A program made the position numbers and the translations under genes. Shown in pieces: positions 1 to 14,053 of a stretch of 64,000 nucleotides of DNA (positions are counted from its first letter, which is position 1; every line of letters starts with the position of its first letter). Under the pieces are notes generated by a model that saw only the letters and a list, made by a program, of their open reading frames with translations, was not told the DNA's origin and did not search any database. Location of the stretch: positions 8,328,322 to 8,392,321 of the forward strand of contig CM024173.1 of NCBI GenBank assembly GCA_013433145.1. Reading direction: 5' to 3'. This stretch comes from Ascaris suum. Taxonomy: Eukaryota > Nematoda > Chromadorea > Rhabditida > Ascarididae.

Positions 1-153
1 CTTTGCTATTCAGCACACAAGAGTGGACTGTTGCTGAAGTCTGCAAACAAAATATTGGGGTTGATCCGACAAGCGCCCTTGCATTTCATTTAATAAATCA
101 ACTCATACATCAAAAAATACACAACTTTCATAAAAACAAGCTAGCTGTACACG

Positions 154-1011
154 TCGATCATCGCATACAATTCCGGTTTGCAGAGTAGCTCAATTTGCAT
201 TGTTCAAACCATACTTTTAAAGGACCATAAACTCCTTGCAAAAGTTGATGAATCGACCTCAGAGGTATCACTGATAGGAGTTGCTAGGATTTTCAAGTGT
301 TGTCCGAGGTATAGATTAATAATTAAATATTAGCAGGCCATGCTGAAATATTTGATCCTTCCTCAGCTAAGAGTTCCAATATGTAGCTTATATACACACT
401 CAAAGACCGACCTTGCTGTTGAGAGTTATGAGTTAAAAGTTGCGAAAAACATAGACAATCGTCTAAATGTGCAGCAATTTATTGAATCAAAAGCGCAAAA
501 AAACGTAAGCAAAAATCTATCACCTTCGTTAGAAAATTTAGAGCTTTTCAGTGTGGTAGAAAAAGCCGCCGATGCTTAAATATCAAATGAGAGTAGTGTA
601 CTCATAAACAGTGATCTTTCTCAGCCAGGAAACGTTTCGCTTTCGATTCAACGATCAGAAGACATTATATTGAGTTGGAGTTCATCTAAAGTCGAAATCT
701 ATGGAGCATTTGCATAGGAACTTTCATATGAATAGATCGACTCTCTTTCGATGTTGACGACAAAAGCAACAATTGAAGACGATCGTTCTGCAGTGGTGAA
801 TGACAGACGTGTTTGTCCGTATAGGGCACTAGTGAAGCAAACCTTTGCGTTATTTTTAAGTGGTATTCAAATACTGACCAATAGTAACCGTCGAATCATC
901 TCCGGCGAGTCCTTTTGAGAGGACAAAATAAGCGACAACAATACATTTGATAGTGACAAAGATGATCGTAAGCCACTTGATGTGAACACATTGACAAAGG
1001 GCTAAGTATTT
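154..1011 (+). pseudogene. possible decayed coding sequence, function unknown
   Basis: One frame (in phase with base 1) stays mostly open from about 154 to 1,011. It is interrupted by stops at about 331, 577, 715, 733, 916 and 1,009. Six stops in roughly 285 codons is far fewer than expected for AT-rich non-coding DNA, and the translation has a protein-like composition (runs such as AVESYELKVAKNIDNRLNVQ and SLSIQRSEDIILSW). A second open stretch in frame 3 (3-185) abuts its upstream end. I recognise no family. It could be a dead gene or the remnant of a mobile element, or chance. No splice signals convincingly remove the stops. Confidence 0.25.
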
Positions 1012-2150
1012 GCTCTTATTTTCCTGAAACTACAATTTACTCTATAGTACATGATCCCTAAAATTGACTTGATTACGTTAATAATAAGGGAAAAGCCAAA
1101 ACTATAAAATTGCTCGCAAGTTATTGTTGCATCGCTGTTGTTGGTTTTGTTAATAAAGTCATCATTTGATGTGACAAGGGACGATAAAGTGCCTGCTGGA
1201 AAAAATGTTGGTTATTGATGGCGCGCACTTATTGAGCGAAGTTGTAGTACCACTCCTTCACTACTGAATGCACCATTTATAGGCTAAACTGTTGAATGAG
1301 TATGTAAATAATTGCCGTCGTACGCCTCCTTCTGGGTTCATATATATTGTGTAGGAGATAAATACCTTTGGCGAAAAAAAAAATGCAGCAAAGGGGATGC
1401 ATAAGAATCGCTGGAATTTCACAAAGAGAGTTTTGAGTCGAATTTCTATATCGGCCAATTTTCGAAATATGCTATAATACGTGGAAACATAGAGATGCCA
1501 CTTGCAAGCAATGAGAATTAGACAACTAATGAGGAACTATATCATTATTTCAAAATTCTAGACAAGCCATTGTGTTATGGATTTTGTATTAGGCTTATTT
1601 ATTTTCTATTTGATATTATTATTCACTATTTTTTGAAAGCTGTGAAAGCATCAAGAACTATTTCCTATCATAAGATGCCATCAGCGATTAACATTTGCAG
1701 CTCTCAGCATGGAGTTTTCGAAGGAAAACTGAAATTAAAAAGCGTTGTAATGAGAATGATGAAACAAATTAAGAGAAGGATTTTTCGTACTTGAAAATTT
1801 CTTCTTGCACTAATGATATGACCAGGGAAGAGGCGTCGTGATTTGATGATAAAAGCATCCTCCTTCGACTTTATCCTCGGTTCGACCACTGCTGAAATAG
1901 TTGAAAAGTGAATTAATAGACAGCCTAATAAGCAGAGATCCAAGTGCATAATTTTGCCCGAATGTACCTCCCATACCCTTCTCCTACCTGCCTTGAAGCT
2001 TTGAAATATACTGTAAATACATGCTCTTTGGTGCATACTCTTTATCTATTCATCGTTTTGCAAAAGAAAATAAAAATTCGACAACATACAAGGTGGAAAT
2101 ACACTTAAGAACAATGAAACATCTAAAACCAAAGCGAGTCTTTGCGACTT

Positions 2151-2481
2151 TGTAGGCAATAAATGGGCGGAAAAAAAGCGAGTAAGCTAGTGAATAAAAA
2201 ATGAAGGGAGAATATTACATTTGAATTGGTATTCATTTTCAAAAAATCAGGAAAACAACCCTGACACTGCCATAATAAAACTTTAACCATAATTAATAGA
2301 ATTTGCATGGTGTGATCTTAATCACTGTCATCGAGTTTTATTTCTTCACTGCATATTCCAGCATCCCACCGATGGCGATACCTGCATGTCGCACTTTGAT
2401 ATGTACTGCAATGAAGACGACAATCTTTTGCGACTTTCATTCATAGAATTTTGCTGTAGGCAATAAATGGGCGGAAAAAAA
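2151..2481 (+). repeat. 27-bp direct repeat, two copies
   Basis: The 27-bp string beginning tgtaggcaataaatgggcgg and ending in seven A occurs identically at 2,151-2,177 and 2,455-2,481. The first copy is preceded directly by a tttgcgactt motif; the second has the same motif about 20 bp further upstream. The spacing is 304 bp. This looks like the trace of a small local duplication or two copies of a short dispersed repeat. No function is apparent. Confidence 0.6.
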
Positions 2482-5101
2482 ACAATGAGCAGTATTGCCA
2501 ACTCTACCGAGGTGAAAGTTTGCCAACTAGATTCATCAAAATTCGCCTCACTTTAATTGGTTGCAAGAAAATTCGTTGTTGAGGTGAAATAAAAAAATTA
2601 GCCGATAAATCGACCACTTTTCATATATTCAAACAACAACTTACGATTTGTGTTAATATCCATGCTGCTTTATTGCCTATCAAATACACCGATTGAACGC
2701 ATAACAAAATCCTCAAAAGAGGGATATTTATTGTATGGCTTTTGCGATCGCACAGAGTAAAACGTCCTTGACGAGTTATTATCAATGTCGAAGAAATACC
2801 ACGTCGCTGATGGAGTCGACGTCCTGAGCACTACATGAGTACGACCAATTTAACTGCAAAAACAATTCCCTCGTACCATTACACAAATTTCCTCATGCAA
2901 GTGCATCAACGCCTGGTTAAGCGAATAATAAGTTGGGCAGGTGAGGCAAGGTATTCGCGATATTGAAAAATGAGCAGGCGGTATGTGGAAAAAAATTCGA
3001 GTGAAATTAGATGGGCAACGTCAAGTAGAGGAATCTCAACTGATGCAAACAATAACAACAACCAGCTCAACTTAGTAAATTGCACGCATTCAACACACAC
3101 GTAAAGTATTATAAAATTTAACAGCTTTTATATTTTTTTCACTTTATTTTAAGCTTTTTTTTTAAAAAATTCCACGTCTAGGAGCTATCATATCAACGAT
3201 ACTTAACGACACCATTGGAGAAAAGACTGAATAAAGGGAAAGTGGCTAAAAATGGTGAATTTTGGGATTCTTTTATGGCACAATCATTTATCGCCTCCAC
3301 TTCGACCGAACTGAGTGCCTCTTAATTAATAGGTAAAAGTATTATCAAAGTGTCGTCCATAAATATTAGCAGATCGATAAAACTGTCGATAAATTGGCCT
3401 TTCGCTGCATTGTGATGCATAGGTTAGAAACCGATTAAATTATCCACCGTCGAATAGATTGGTGCACTTATTCTCGGAAATGAATTGCAATAATTCGAGC
3501 CGTTATCGATATTCACCTTCAATGCAGCTTGCAAATATACTGTGTTTTTTTACAAAGTATGGAGTTTTTATTTGAATGAAAATCTATAAAAACTATCTCA
3601 ACTATTTGAAATCGGTAGTTACAATATTTCTTACTTTCTCGTAAATACATATTTGAAGTCAGCAGACACTGGAAAGATGAGTTGAGAGAGAAAGAACGAT
3701 TAAGGATAAACAGGAGATGGGCATAGACAGAACATGAGAAGGCAGCGAATAATCACACGTCTTCGTCTAAGAACACATTCTTGCAACACAAACCTCTCTC
3801 TTTATGACTGCAAAATCGGCATTCGACAATTTCATTACTGCATAGCACAATCGAAGAGTCAAGATGACAACGTCCCACCATCTCTTTCCACCAAATAAAT
3901 AAGCCATAGGGACTTACTGCAATATCGGAACACCTGATTTAGAGGCTACTTAGGACGGCCTTGAAATGATCTCTTGAGTGCCTGTAACGAATTGCACGCC
4001 ATCTTTTCAAGCAACAATAATAGCGACAAAAAAGCATTGAAAGATGAAGAAACTTCAGAACAAAAGAAGTTCGGCAAATCAATGCCAACACGGCAGTTCT
4101 CTTTCTGCTATGATCTCGCCCACTTAGCTCCACACTGCAGACGGCAACTCTTTTCTAACGAGGTACACGTACCATGCCGCGCTTTACGAGAAATTCCAAA
4201 GTTAGGCTCTATGAACCAGATTATTTTCTCGCTAGTGCGCGGCGGAAGGGTAATTTGTTACACGGCCACAAACCGCATTCGCAGCAAATAAACGTTTGCA
4301 ACATATGTACTGAAGAGCACAGGAATTACTGCACTGAAGTGTGTACTTTCTGTGTTCTCATTTCGTACTTTACTTTCATTTCGCAAAGTGCTGTTTGCTT
4401 TAAGAGTTGCGTCATTAAGGGGAATTTCAGTTCTTAAGGGGATATCCTTAAAAAATTGCCGAAATTGCTTCACCTCCCTAAAAGATGGCTGTCTTCAGAA
4501 CAATTTCCATCACGCTAATGTATTTTCTTCTTTTTAAGCTAAACGATGACTCACTTAGAAACTAATTTAAAGTTCCATTTTGGATATATTAGTGTCAAAA
4601 TTCATTCTCCTCAGGGATAAATCGCTGGCCTTTCCAATGATAAGTAGTTTTACTTGCAGCATATATTGGTTATTAAAATTATTGCTTACGAAGGTCATTC
4701 AAAATTCAGCGACCCTTCCTTTTGCTCCCAAACTTCAGGCAATATAGTCACCTCTTAATTCCCATCTTTGCTTGTGAATCTCAAAGGTTTTTATTTCTTG
4801 AGTTATTGACAGCCGGAATCGTCTCCGCGCAACAATGATGGATTTCAGAAATTCTTAAGCCCATTTTTACAAGTCTATTATTTACAGATGTGACTTTTTT
4901 ATAATAGGCTATTTGTCCTCATGATATATACTTAATATAACTGCTTTTCTTCACCTCTGCAATCGTTCCTCATAGCCATGGTCAAGATCAGTTGCCGTTC
5001 CAACATTAGGATTCCCTATCGTCTGCAACACCCACAAGGAATTATCCCCTAGTTTCCTGGTATACTTTTGCTAGTTGATGCTTTATGTGTCATATCTCAG
5101 G

Positions 5102-5119
5102 TATAACATATATGTTATA
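5102..5119. repeat. perfect 18-bp palindrome
   Basis: tataacatatatgttata is a perfect inverted repeat, followed closely by a partial second copy (atatatgttata, about 5,124-5,135). In AT-rich DNA this is probably incidental. Confidence 0.5.
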
Positions 5120-8100
5120 GCAATATATGTTATAAAAAATGGTTTTATACATGCCCAGATCTATTAGCTACTATGTGCTTTGTGCAGCTTAGTCGATGCA
5201 ATCATAGTGTTGAAGGATAATCCAATTAAGAAAAGTACACGCTCAAAATGATTCGAAAAATGCCCAACAGGACGAAAATTTCGATTTCTGTTGTAATTCT
5301 TGATTCGCATTTATTTCCAGCAATAGAAAATGTCGACGTGAAAAAATACTCATGGATTTAGTATATTCGTGTTTTTGTACAGAACAGGTTAAAATAAAAG
5401 CGTTCATAAGAAAACATTAAAGAACCCAGTTCAAAAGTTAGTTTTATTGGTTGAAAAAATTGCAGTGAAATTTCGGTTTTCATTCGGATTCAGGATCGGT
5501 AATTTCATTTTCATCCGGAATATGCAGTACGATAAAATCTGTGGGAAGTTGCAAGACAGGAACTTCAATAGACAACAAAACGGTTATAAAAACACATTGC
5601 AAATTTGAAGTCTAATGCATAGCTTTTTTGCGCTATGAAACATTGCCTTGTATTTATTTGTTAGATATTTCTATATTTACTGTGAATAGTATTTGAATGC
5701 ACCAAAAATAGAAAGCTTTTAGATGAAGGTGGGTAGAAATAATTAAAGGGTCTCACCCAATTAGATATCTGCTCGTTTTAGTCAATTTTCTTTCCAATTT
5801 TCCGTCCATCAAAATGATGTGATCGCAGACATGGGTGAACCACAATGAGCGACCCTTTCCATCCATATTGCTCACTGGGTCAGGCTATTGCGAAATTCAG
5901 GCAGGTCACCACAGTATGTGGATAAGAGACGCACTGCACGCAGTAAAACTTTCTATAAGAGTGGCAGAACTAGTGACGCCATGGTAATGAGAAGTATCAC
6001 ACTTTTCGTACTCTACATGTACTTGTACCAGGCATAGTACAATATAGCTTCAAATTCAAAAATTCGAAACCACAGTATAAATACCATACAGCCCATTTTT
6101 CAGTATGGTATGAATGCAATAAAATGCCGACTTCTTGGAAAAGTACAAAGAAATCACACCATTTTCGCACCGTAATTGTATTTAAATTGCACTTTATTTA
6201 TGGGACAGTCAGGACATTTATAGGAGACTCAGCATAGCGTAATTCCGCTTTTCCAGTTTCAAGTTTCGGCGTTGGTTTCGGGCAGCGGACTTTGCGAGTG
6301 AATTTTCTATTCAAGATATTCAACGAAATCAATAGATCTGGGGATCGTCTTGCACTCGTAACTTTCTTTAGACGACGATTATTTTTTCTCGCCTTCTCAA
6401 CTTGTGTGCCGTCATCTTCTGTGACAAATTATTTTGTATTCCATCCGCTTCATTGCAAGCAAATGATTTCTCTCAAGAGTGCATTTAATGAGAGTCTTCT
6501 AGAAGTTTAGACGTGAAAGACAATTAGGCTCCGTTTTGATCTCTCTTCAGCGTATTTTCCTCTCTGCAGCATCGTGCTGCCACTTCACCTTCCTTCGAAA
6601 TGAGTGACTCTCAAACTGCACAACAATAGGGCAGATTTCATAGTCTATCTCACCTAGTGTAATAGTTTTACGAAACGATTCAGGGACACCGTAAGGGTGC
6701 GAGGTGTAATGAACGGGAGCTAGCGGGTCTGAACAACACAAAAATGCTATGAGACGTCTGAAAGTGCGACATTAGGCTGAACATGCTGTCATAATGAAAG
6801 CACTCAGCGGTAAGAAATGACCAGTAAAGCGGAGTACGCCACTAGCAAAGCTTAGAGAGTCGTGGGGTGAGTCCGGCAAGCAAGCACAGAATAACGCAGA
6901 AAAAACGGCACACTGAGGCTTTCCAAAAGATATTGGTTGCACCGAATGCAATTCTAGGCTTCTTCCTCAGCCTGTAGTTTCGTGAGCAATGCTGAACCAA
7001 AGATTCGACCTCCCAGTTTTCGAGGAGGCATCTGCTTCATTTTGGAGGAGCACTGAAAGAAATTAACGAGAAAACTGCAGTAGACGCGAAAGCATCGGCT
7101 GAAGTGTCCATCATTGTTGACATTCTAAGCGAAAAATGTATCAACGATTCGTTCATTGTATCACGGATACACCCGACATCACTGCTGTGACGATCCACTA
7201 CGTTGAGTACATATTAGAGTTTGAAGAAATTAAACGGACATCATGATGTTAAAGGAGCCTATATTAAAATAACGAGCAGCGCGGACATCGACGAATCGTC
7301 AGTATACAGAGTGATGAATGAAACACTCCCACCCAAACAGAGAAAACATCTCCCATGTAGACAGCCCAATAAATCATTTCATTTGATAGATAGACATAAG
7401 CGATATAAGTGAGGAAGAATCAAATCGTATGCAGAAATCAACGATTAACTGATGAACATATATCCTTATGCTTCATGCTTGTCGTATGATTTTCTCAAGT
7501 CAGTCCAAAAGGTTCAAAGAAACCGTTATTTCGATTGTTTATCATCCTGACTTTCAGTATGTTGTCGTTTTAAAAACATTCTGCTTTTCATTTACGAGTC
7601 ACCTGAATGAGAAGAAGTAATGATGTCTGTTTAATCATTTGGAAGATATGGGAGAAGACTGCGGGTGCCTTGAAAGGAGTAACATGTACCTGAACGATCT
7701 GCCTTAGGGGGCCCCACTCCTTCAACAGTTGCACCCCTTGTGTTTTTGATTAAAAAAAACAGTTTATTCTGGAGCTTGTTTCGGTGATTTTTGAATCGTT
7801 TCAGTCGGTGGTCACACTCTCCACTCCAACGTCTGGGTATCTTTAGTTTAGTCTACTTATTAATAAAGTATTTTTACTAATAAAGTAATATATTGTCTTA
7901 TTCATGTGTATAAAAGTCCAAGCTACGAAAAGTACAACATGAGTACTGTGATTTTTGGCCAAAATACTTCATTTAGCACCGAAGTAAGCCTGAACCTGCA
8001 GGTACAGTACAAATATAGGTAGAGTACACAAACCTGGTTTTTCAGAAGATGGTGAAAGTATGGTAAAGTACCATATTTCGGAGATGAGCACAATTGCAGC

Positions 8101-11100
8101 ATGACATAAAAAACTTTGATACGGTAACATCACTGAACGGGGCAACGAGCGAGGAAACCTGTAAAAGGAGCTGGAACAATATGCCCTTTCATCTACACCA
8201 CGGATAACTTTCATAAGTTGCCAACCAGTAACAGATTTGCGGAATTATGCCTTCATATTTTGATTCTCGAGAATTCTTCAACAAAAGACTCGTTTTTTTG
8301 GCCACCTGGCTGGCGTCAAATATGTGCAACATTTTCGTCACTTTTGAGTGTCTACAGCTTCTTTCTGTGCTGATAGATCAGTGTGAAAAATGAAGTACGA
8401 TGCCATTTAAAGTCTTACATGTTATCCAAGAAGTTTATTGTAACTCTAGCTTCCGTGGTTCAAGAACTAGAACTATGAAATCGAGAGACATAGACAAATA
8501 AGCATGCACAGGCATGGACGGAACGTTACCCTAGTGCAGCTGACGAGCATAAATTTGCATTTGTAAATGTTTAAAAGAAAATAATGTGAAAACACAAAGG
8601 AAGCTGGAAAAACTCATGGAAAAAAAGAGAAAAATTTAGACGAGTTCAATACTGTTCATTCAAATTTGAAGCCTCGGGAAAAGTAAGCAACAGCATATTC
8701 AGGAAACTGTGGCCAGCATTCAATATATACAAATAGTAAAAGCTATTAAGAGCAATTCCAGCCCACAAGGCACTATCTATTATACTGCTATGGCCAAGCT
8801 CTTCGTTCAATGAAGAGGGCTGAAAGGGCTCAGACAGTGGAACTTCCGCAGCACCATTTGCTTCTATGAGCACACTGGGCCATGAGTGTGCGGATGGAGT
8901 GGAGTCCCATGACGTTCGCAAGCCTACAACAAGCATATAGGGTTGCATACCACCTCTTGACGGGTTAGCAGTACGCCTTGCAAGAGACGTAATGAAATTT
9001 TTAACTTGCAAGTTTCACTTATAAGAGCTCAAAAGAAAATAATGTCGTAACATCGCGTCAATCGGAAGAAAATCTTTCAAAATAGCTAGGCTCACTGAAA
9101 CCAGATTAGTGGAGAAATACGAAATAGAAGCTGCTATGCGCTTGCACTTCGCTTACCTGACCAAGCAGGTTCATGCCTCACTAACGAAAGATAAAATACA
9201 TGGATTGGAATGCACGCATAAATTTCCTGCAAAACATTTGCTTTTTCGCCATTCTACTGACGTAAGATGAAAATGCGCTCTTTATGTAACACACGTTCAT
9301 TAATTAGCACATTTAGATTTATGCTTATGTTTTCCAAGACGATGAATCAAAATGAAGGTGGCATGAAAGTAGTTTCGTCGTCAAATTATCACTTTTGGGA
9401 AACATCAATTACCTATCAAATTGCACAGCCATAATTTTAGTGAATAAATGAATTGAAAATATCGGACATAAAATGAATAGGCATTGATAAGAGGCTGCCA
9501 TAATGTGCTTGTGAGATGCAAATCTTCAAACATGCACAAGAAACCTTGATAGTAATAAATGCGACTGCGGAATCGACTCACTGCCCTTTTCTACCGCTCT
9601 CATGTTTTTAAGTTTCAAAATTTTCGGGCTTATACAAAGTTGCCTATCAGTCACTTTGTCACGATTAGAATATTCAGGCCAGATTATAACAGCGACTTCT
9701 GTTGCTCCACTGCCTAACGACGGTCCCTTCGACTCATGCCAGTCGAGCTTACGAAACACTCGAATATTTAAGGTTTTCGAGCTTTAATTAATGAATTCGA
9801 ACTTTTCGATCTCTGTCTATAAAGGACTTGTACGCAAAGGTATAAACAATGAAGGCGTCTTGATGAAAGTCACAAATTCCTCACGTGTAAGGGTTGTGTA
9901 GGGGGTTGTCTCGAGGCTTTAGGTGCGACGCCGGCACAAAAAAAGATTTTATTCCAATCAAAAAAATACAACAGACGTCCACTGGAGAGATATCGAAACG
10001 ACCCCTCTCTTTCCTCTAGAGGCACGCCCCCTGCAAACACGCCGCGAAGAATAATGAATAATGAATGATAACAGCAACACCTCCCCTTTTATACACCTCA
10101 AATTTGCCTCAAGGAATTTATAGGGAGTTTGTTCTATTGCTGAGATCATTAAAGCACTGGTATACGGTTTGATCCGTCACGCGGTCACCTTTTCCCCCTT
10201 GCTTGTGGGAAGTCAGTTGATCTTTATTTGCAGATCTCCCTTACACACGACATGCGTGGACTCCGCCGGAGCTTCCGGAAGAAGGGTGATCAATGGTCGG
10301 GTCCACCCGTCGAAACGGCTGAGAGGAACGCTTCATGTTTAGAGGCGAATCAACTTAGATCTCTTTGGTGATGCTCAAGAATCACAAAGTTCGATTACTC
10401 CGTGAAACGTAAAGGTTGGAGGTCGACAATCGGATAATGCAGGTCGCCGAAATAAGCGCCACCAGTCTGCACCTAAATTTAATGCGCATGGCCCCGCAAC
10501 CAGCAATTCTCGTTTGGCACGCCTGCAGCTGTTAATAAACTGTTCGGATTTAGCTATGACTCGAGTTTCGATTTCATTGTGACAGAAAAGATTTGTGACG
10601 GCACGGCTGTCCCGAAGATGCAACTTTGAGCAGAAAAGTTTGTTTGCAGAGATTATCTTTCAGCATTGCAAAAAAGTGGTTCCGGCAAAAGTGTCGGAAA
10701 TTTGAGCTAAATGTAAGGCATTTAATTATCAACGTGAAACCATTCATATTTAGCTAGGCAAATGCCCCTTCTATAGCGATGCTTTGCTAAAAGGCATTGC
10801 TGAAGGCACAAGAGTAAATAAATGAGCATTTGCTGACCTATGAAAAAAGAGAAGTTAATTTGAAGAGTAAATAAATGAAACATAAACTGAAAAAAGCAAA
10901 CAGGAAGCACATTTGAGTGCGAACAGATTTGTACACAAGCAAGGAGATGAATATTCAGTACGCTATGTGAAGCATTGCAGAGAATCAATCTATTCCTAAA
11001 AACAGTTGGATCTTTTGCTTAAAATATTTTGTGAAATCCGAAAATTTTGTGCAGAAGTTTTTTGCAGATGCAAACAACTCTGAGCTGGAAACTATACACA

Positions 11101-14053
11101 ACGCTATTCACTGTGCAAACTTTTCGTTTAACGCAAATTGTCGTAGATGACAATTCAGAGTGGAGGAGATTTCAGTTATCACTCGAAGATAACAGCTTAG
11201 AAGATATTTGTAATTTTATAATAGAAACAAAGTAAAATTGCAAATACCCATATTCTAGCGAAAACAGAAAGAATATCCCAAGGTGACATCAATAGTTAGG
11301 ACCATGGAGACGTGGAAACAGTTGATGGAAGGCAATTCACACACGGTGCTTTTGAGCACTTCCTGCGGAACAGCATCCCGTGATTGTGAGGTAACGAAAC
11401 AGGAGTGTAATATTGCAAAATTGAGCGGTAGTAGGCAATAAAGGGTTAACGATAGCGCTCAGTACGTTTATTTCTCAGCTCTAGATGAATGAAACAAATT
11501 GCGTAATAAACAAGCTTCTGCAGTAGTTTACCTTTCGTTCATCGGAGGAATGCATAAGATCTGCAAGCACGATATGTGTTCTTTGGAAATCAGAACTGAT
11601 ACATAGGCTATTAAAAAACTGAAGATACGTATCAGACAGGCTGCAAGACATAAATTTTTCAGGATATAATCCAATAATCAGGACACTATCTTAGGTAAGG
11701 CTTAAGACAAATACGAATGCGTGTCAGACAGGACAAACGATTATATTTCGTTTCATAAATGCATCCAATGAAGCAAATAAAATATTATCTGTTCTTTACA
11801 CAAAAATATCGGCGTTTCCCATAAAATCTTTATACTATTCGATTCTTAGAATACATCAAATATCTCAGAAAAGATTTAAGAGAACAACGAAATGTTGACG
11901 GTCAGGTGGTGATTAGTGACACTTCACAATGGTTTCCGCTTCATTGTTTCTTGTGATGCGCCTATTGGCAATAGAAATCGCGAACAAAACAGCGCTCTTC
12001 AGCTCGTAGCGACATTATAGAACAAATTCGCATACGTTAACTTGGTGAGGCCGTTAATCACCAACAACTCATAAAAGCGATGAAAAATCATTTTAAAATT
12101 GCGTATGGAATGGCAATCTATGCACGGATTGTACTCATCAAGTTTCAACACAACAGCTCTGACGTTTCATGAGTTTAAAATACGAATAATGAAGTATATA
12201 CGGATGCACACGGACACACACATAAACTGATATTTATAGCCACTCATATAGATATATACGAGCTGCAAACAAGTACATCCAGATGCACTCTCATAAGCAG
12301 GTTTTTGTAAATATATGCGGAACATGCATAAACATCCACTTATATATCGCAAAGATCGCTTAGAATATTACAGGGGAAGAAGACGTTTCTTCGAAAGGAA
12401 TAACGTGGTTTTCTGGAAAAAAATGACGTCCTTTAATTTAATCGTAGCACAGAGAATCTTATTTGCGTTTTCAATTAGCTCAACGGCTTGTCGCGCTACT
12501 TTTTTCGGGAGTCTGCAGAAATTTTGAAGGCGGATACGTAATACGAAACTCCCCTCTGCACCCCTCCCCCTTCCTCATTCTTGGCAGGAAAAACTATTAC
12601 CAAGCCCAGTGCTGCACTCTGCAGCTAATGAGCACTTCTACAAATTCATAAAGCATTTTCGGAAATCTGTTTGATTGGGTAATTTATGGGGTTTACTTAT
12701 TCACTGAAACTCACTAAAGCGAATCACTATAACGAAATGAATTGTGCGCATCGAATTGAACTGAGCAAATAAAAGTTCGCTAACTGAAAGCACAGAAAGC
12801 TTTAAAATCAAAATTATTATTTTTGAACTCTGGAAACTTCCGAACAAAGTATATTATATGAGGATCAGAGTATGCAGAAGAGGATCAACAATTCCATCAT
12901 TCAGCGATGGCGGAAAAGTTTGAAAAAATGATAGTGAAGCATGGGAAGGAAAAAGAAGTTGTCACTGAATAGCAGCACTGATTGCATACGTTTTGAAATG
13001 CTTTGTGCCTTAGAAGCACTCTCGACTGCCAGACAGCCAGTAGTTAACTGGCTCGGCCTGCAGAGCAAATAGTTCGCCCTAACTGGCTCTCCAAGGGAGC
13101 ATTTTTTATACCGATTTGGAACAGAAAAGAACTGTGTTTTGGAGGACTAGAACGGTACAAATATAATAGAATTCAAAGGGAAGGATTTTCGACGATGCTG
13201 AGTCAACGCTTTGGCATTGATAGAAACGCTTATGAGGCTGACACAATGCTTTCACATAATTAACACTTCAGTGCAGAAAATATGGCAGTGAGAACGGAAT
13301 TATTCGACAAAGAAGACAGCAAATATGCAAATTGGAACCTTTCTAATACTTCAACACTCTGTACCGAAAGCACAATTCACTTGCAGTAAGAGAACCGTTC
13401 CTAAGATGTCGAAATTCATTAACATTGGCACTGAAATCATTTACGATACAATACAGCATTTGCGATGCACAATAAAGATTAGCGCGCTAGAATTCGACAG
13501 GAAGGAAGCAATTAATATGCATAATGTAGTCTTATTCTTTTCTTTTTCATGCAAATTTTTCCGTCAAGCATACGACCTACTGCCTTAGTTTTGCCGTGAA
13601 ATGTGATAAAAGTAGCGTGCGTCATAAAATAGCTTGCATCACTACTTCTTTTTGAAGACTGCACCTGTACCACTGGATGAATATAGCGGACTGTAGTGAA
13701 TCAACCAAACGAAAGAATATAACACCGACAGATATAATCGACAGCTGCAAAGTGCCAACTGCAGGCGTCAACTGGTCACAATGCCAACTGCTGGTCGCGA
13801 TGACTGTGAAAGCCTTCCTCTTCCTCAGGGCGCCGCCTCCAAAACTATTCTCGACTCCAGAACCGCTTTCTATGGTGATAGCTTGGAAAAGCTCACATCA
13901 TAGAAGTGCGTTTATTTGCAGTAAAGTGGCACTTCATGAACTCATCAAGTTTGCCAACTTTCACGGCTCCGTCCAAAATAGAATCGCTGCAAACGACAGT
14001 CTCGCTGCCAAACGCAGACGAAAGTGGATCCAATCGTCAAGAAGGACAACGCC

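Larger units (their letters stand above)
1012..14053. other. 13 kb with no recognisable gene
   Basis: AT-rich sequence with only short unrelated open frames (the longest about 120-138 codons near 8.65-9.01 kb and 13.68-14.09 kb). No domain, RNA gene or mobile element could be recognised by eye. It contains a short direct repeat (see 2,151-2,481), a palindrome at 5,102-5,119, and a locally GC-richer patch around 9.9-10.35 kb that I could not identify. Confidence 0.5.

Noticed and set aside
8646..9011. 121-codon minus-strand frame with a hydrophobic C-terminal part
   Set aside because: No recognisable domain, no convincing splice sites and no second copy. Length is within chance for this region.
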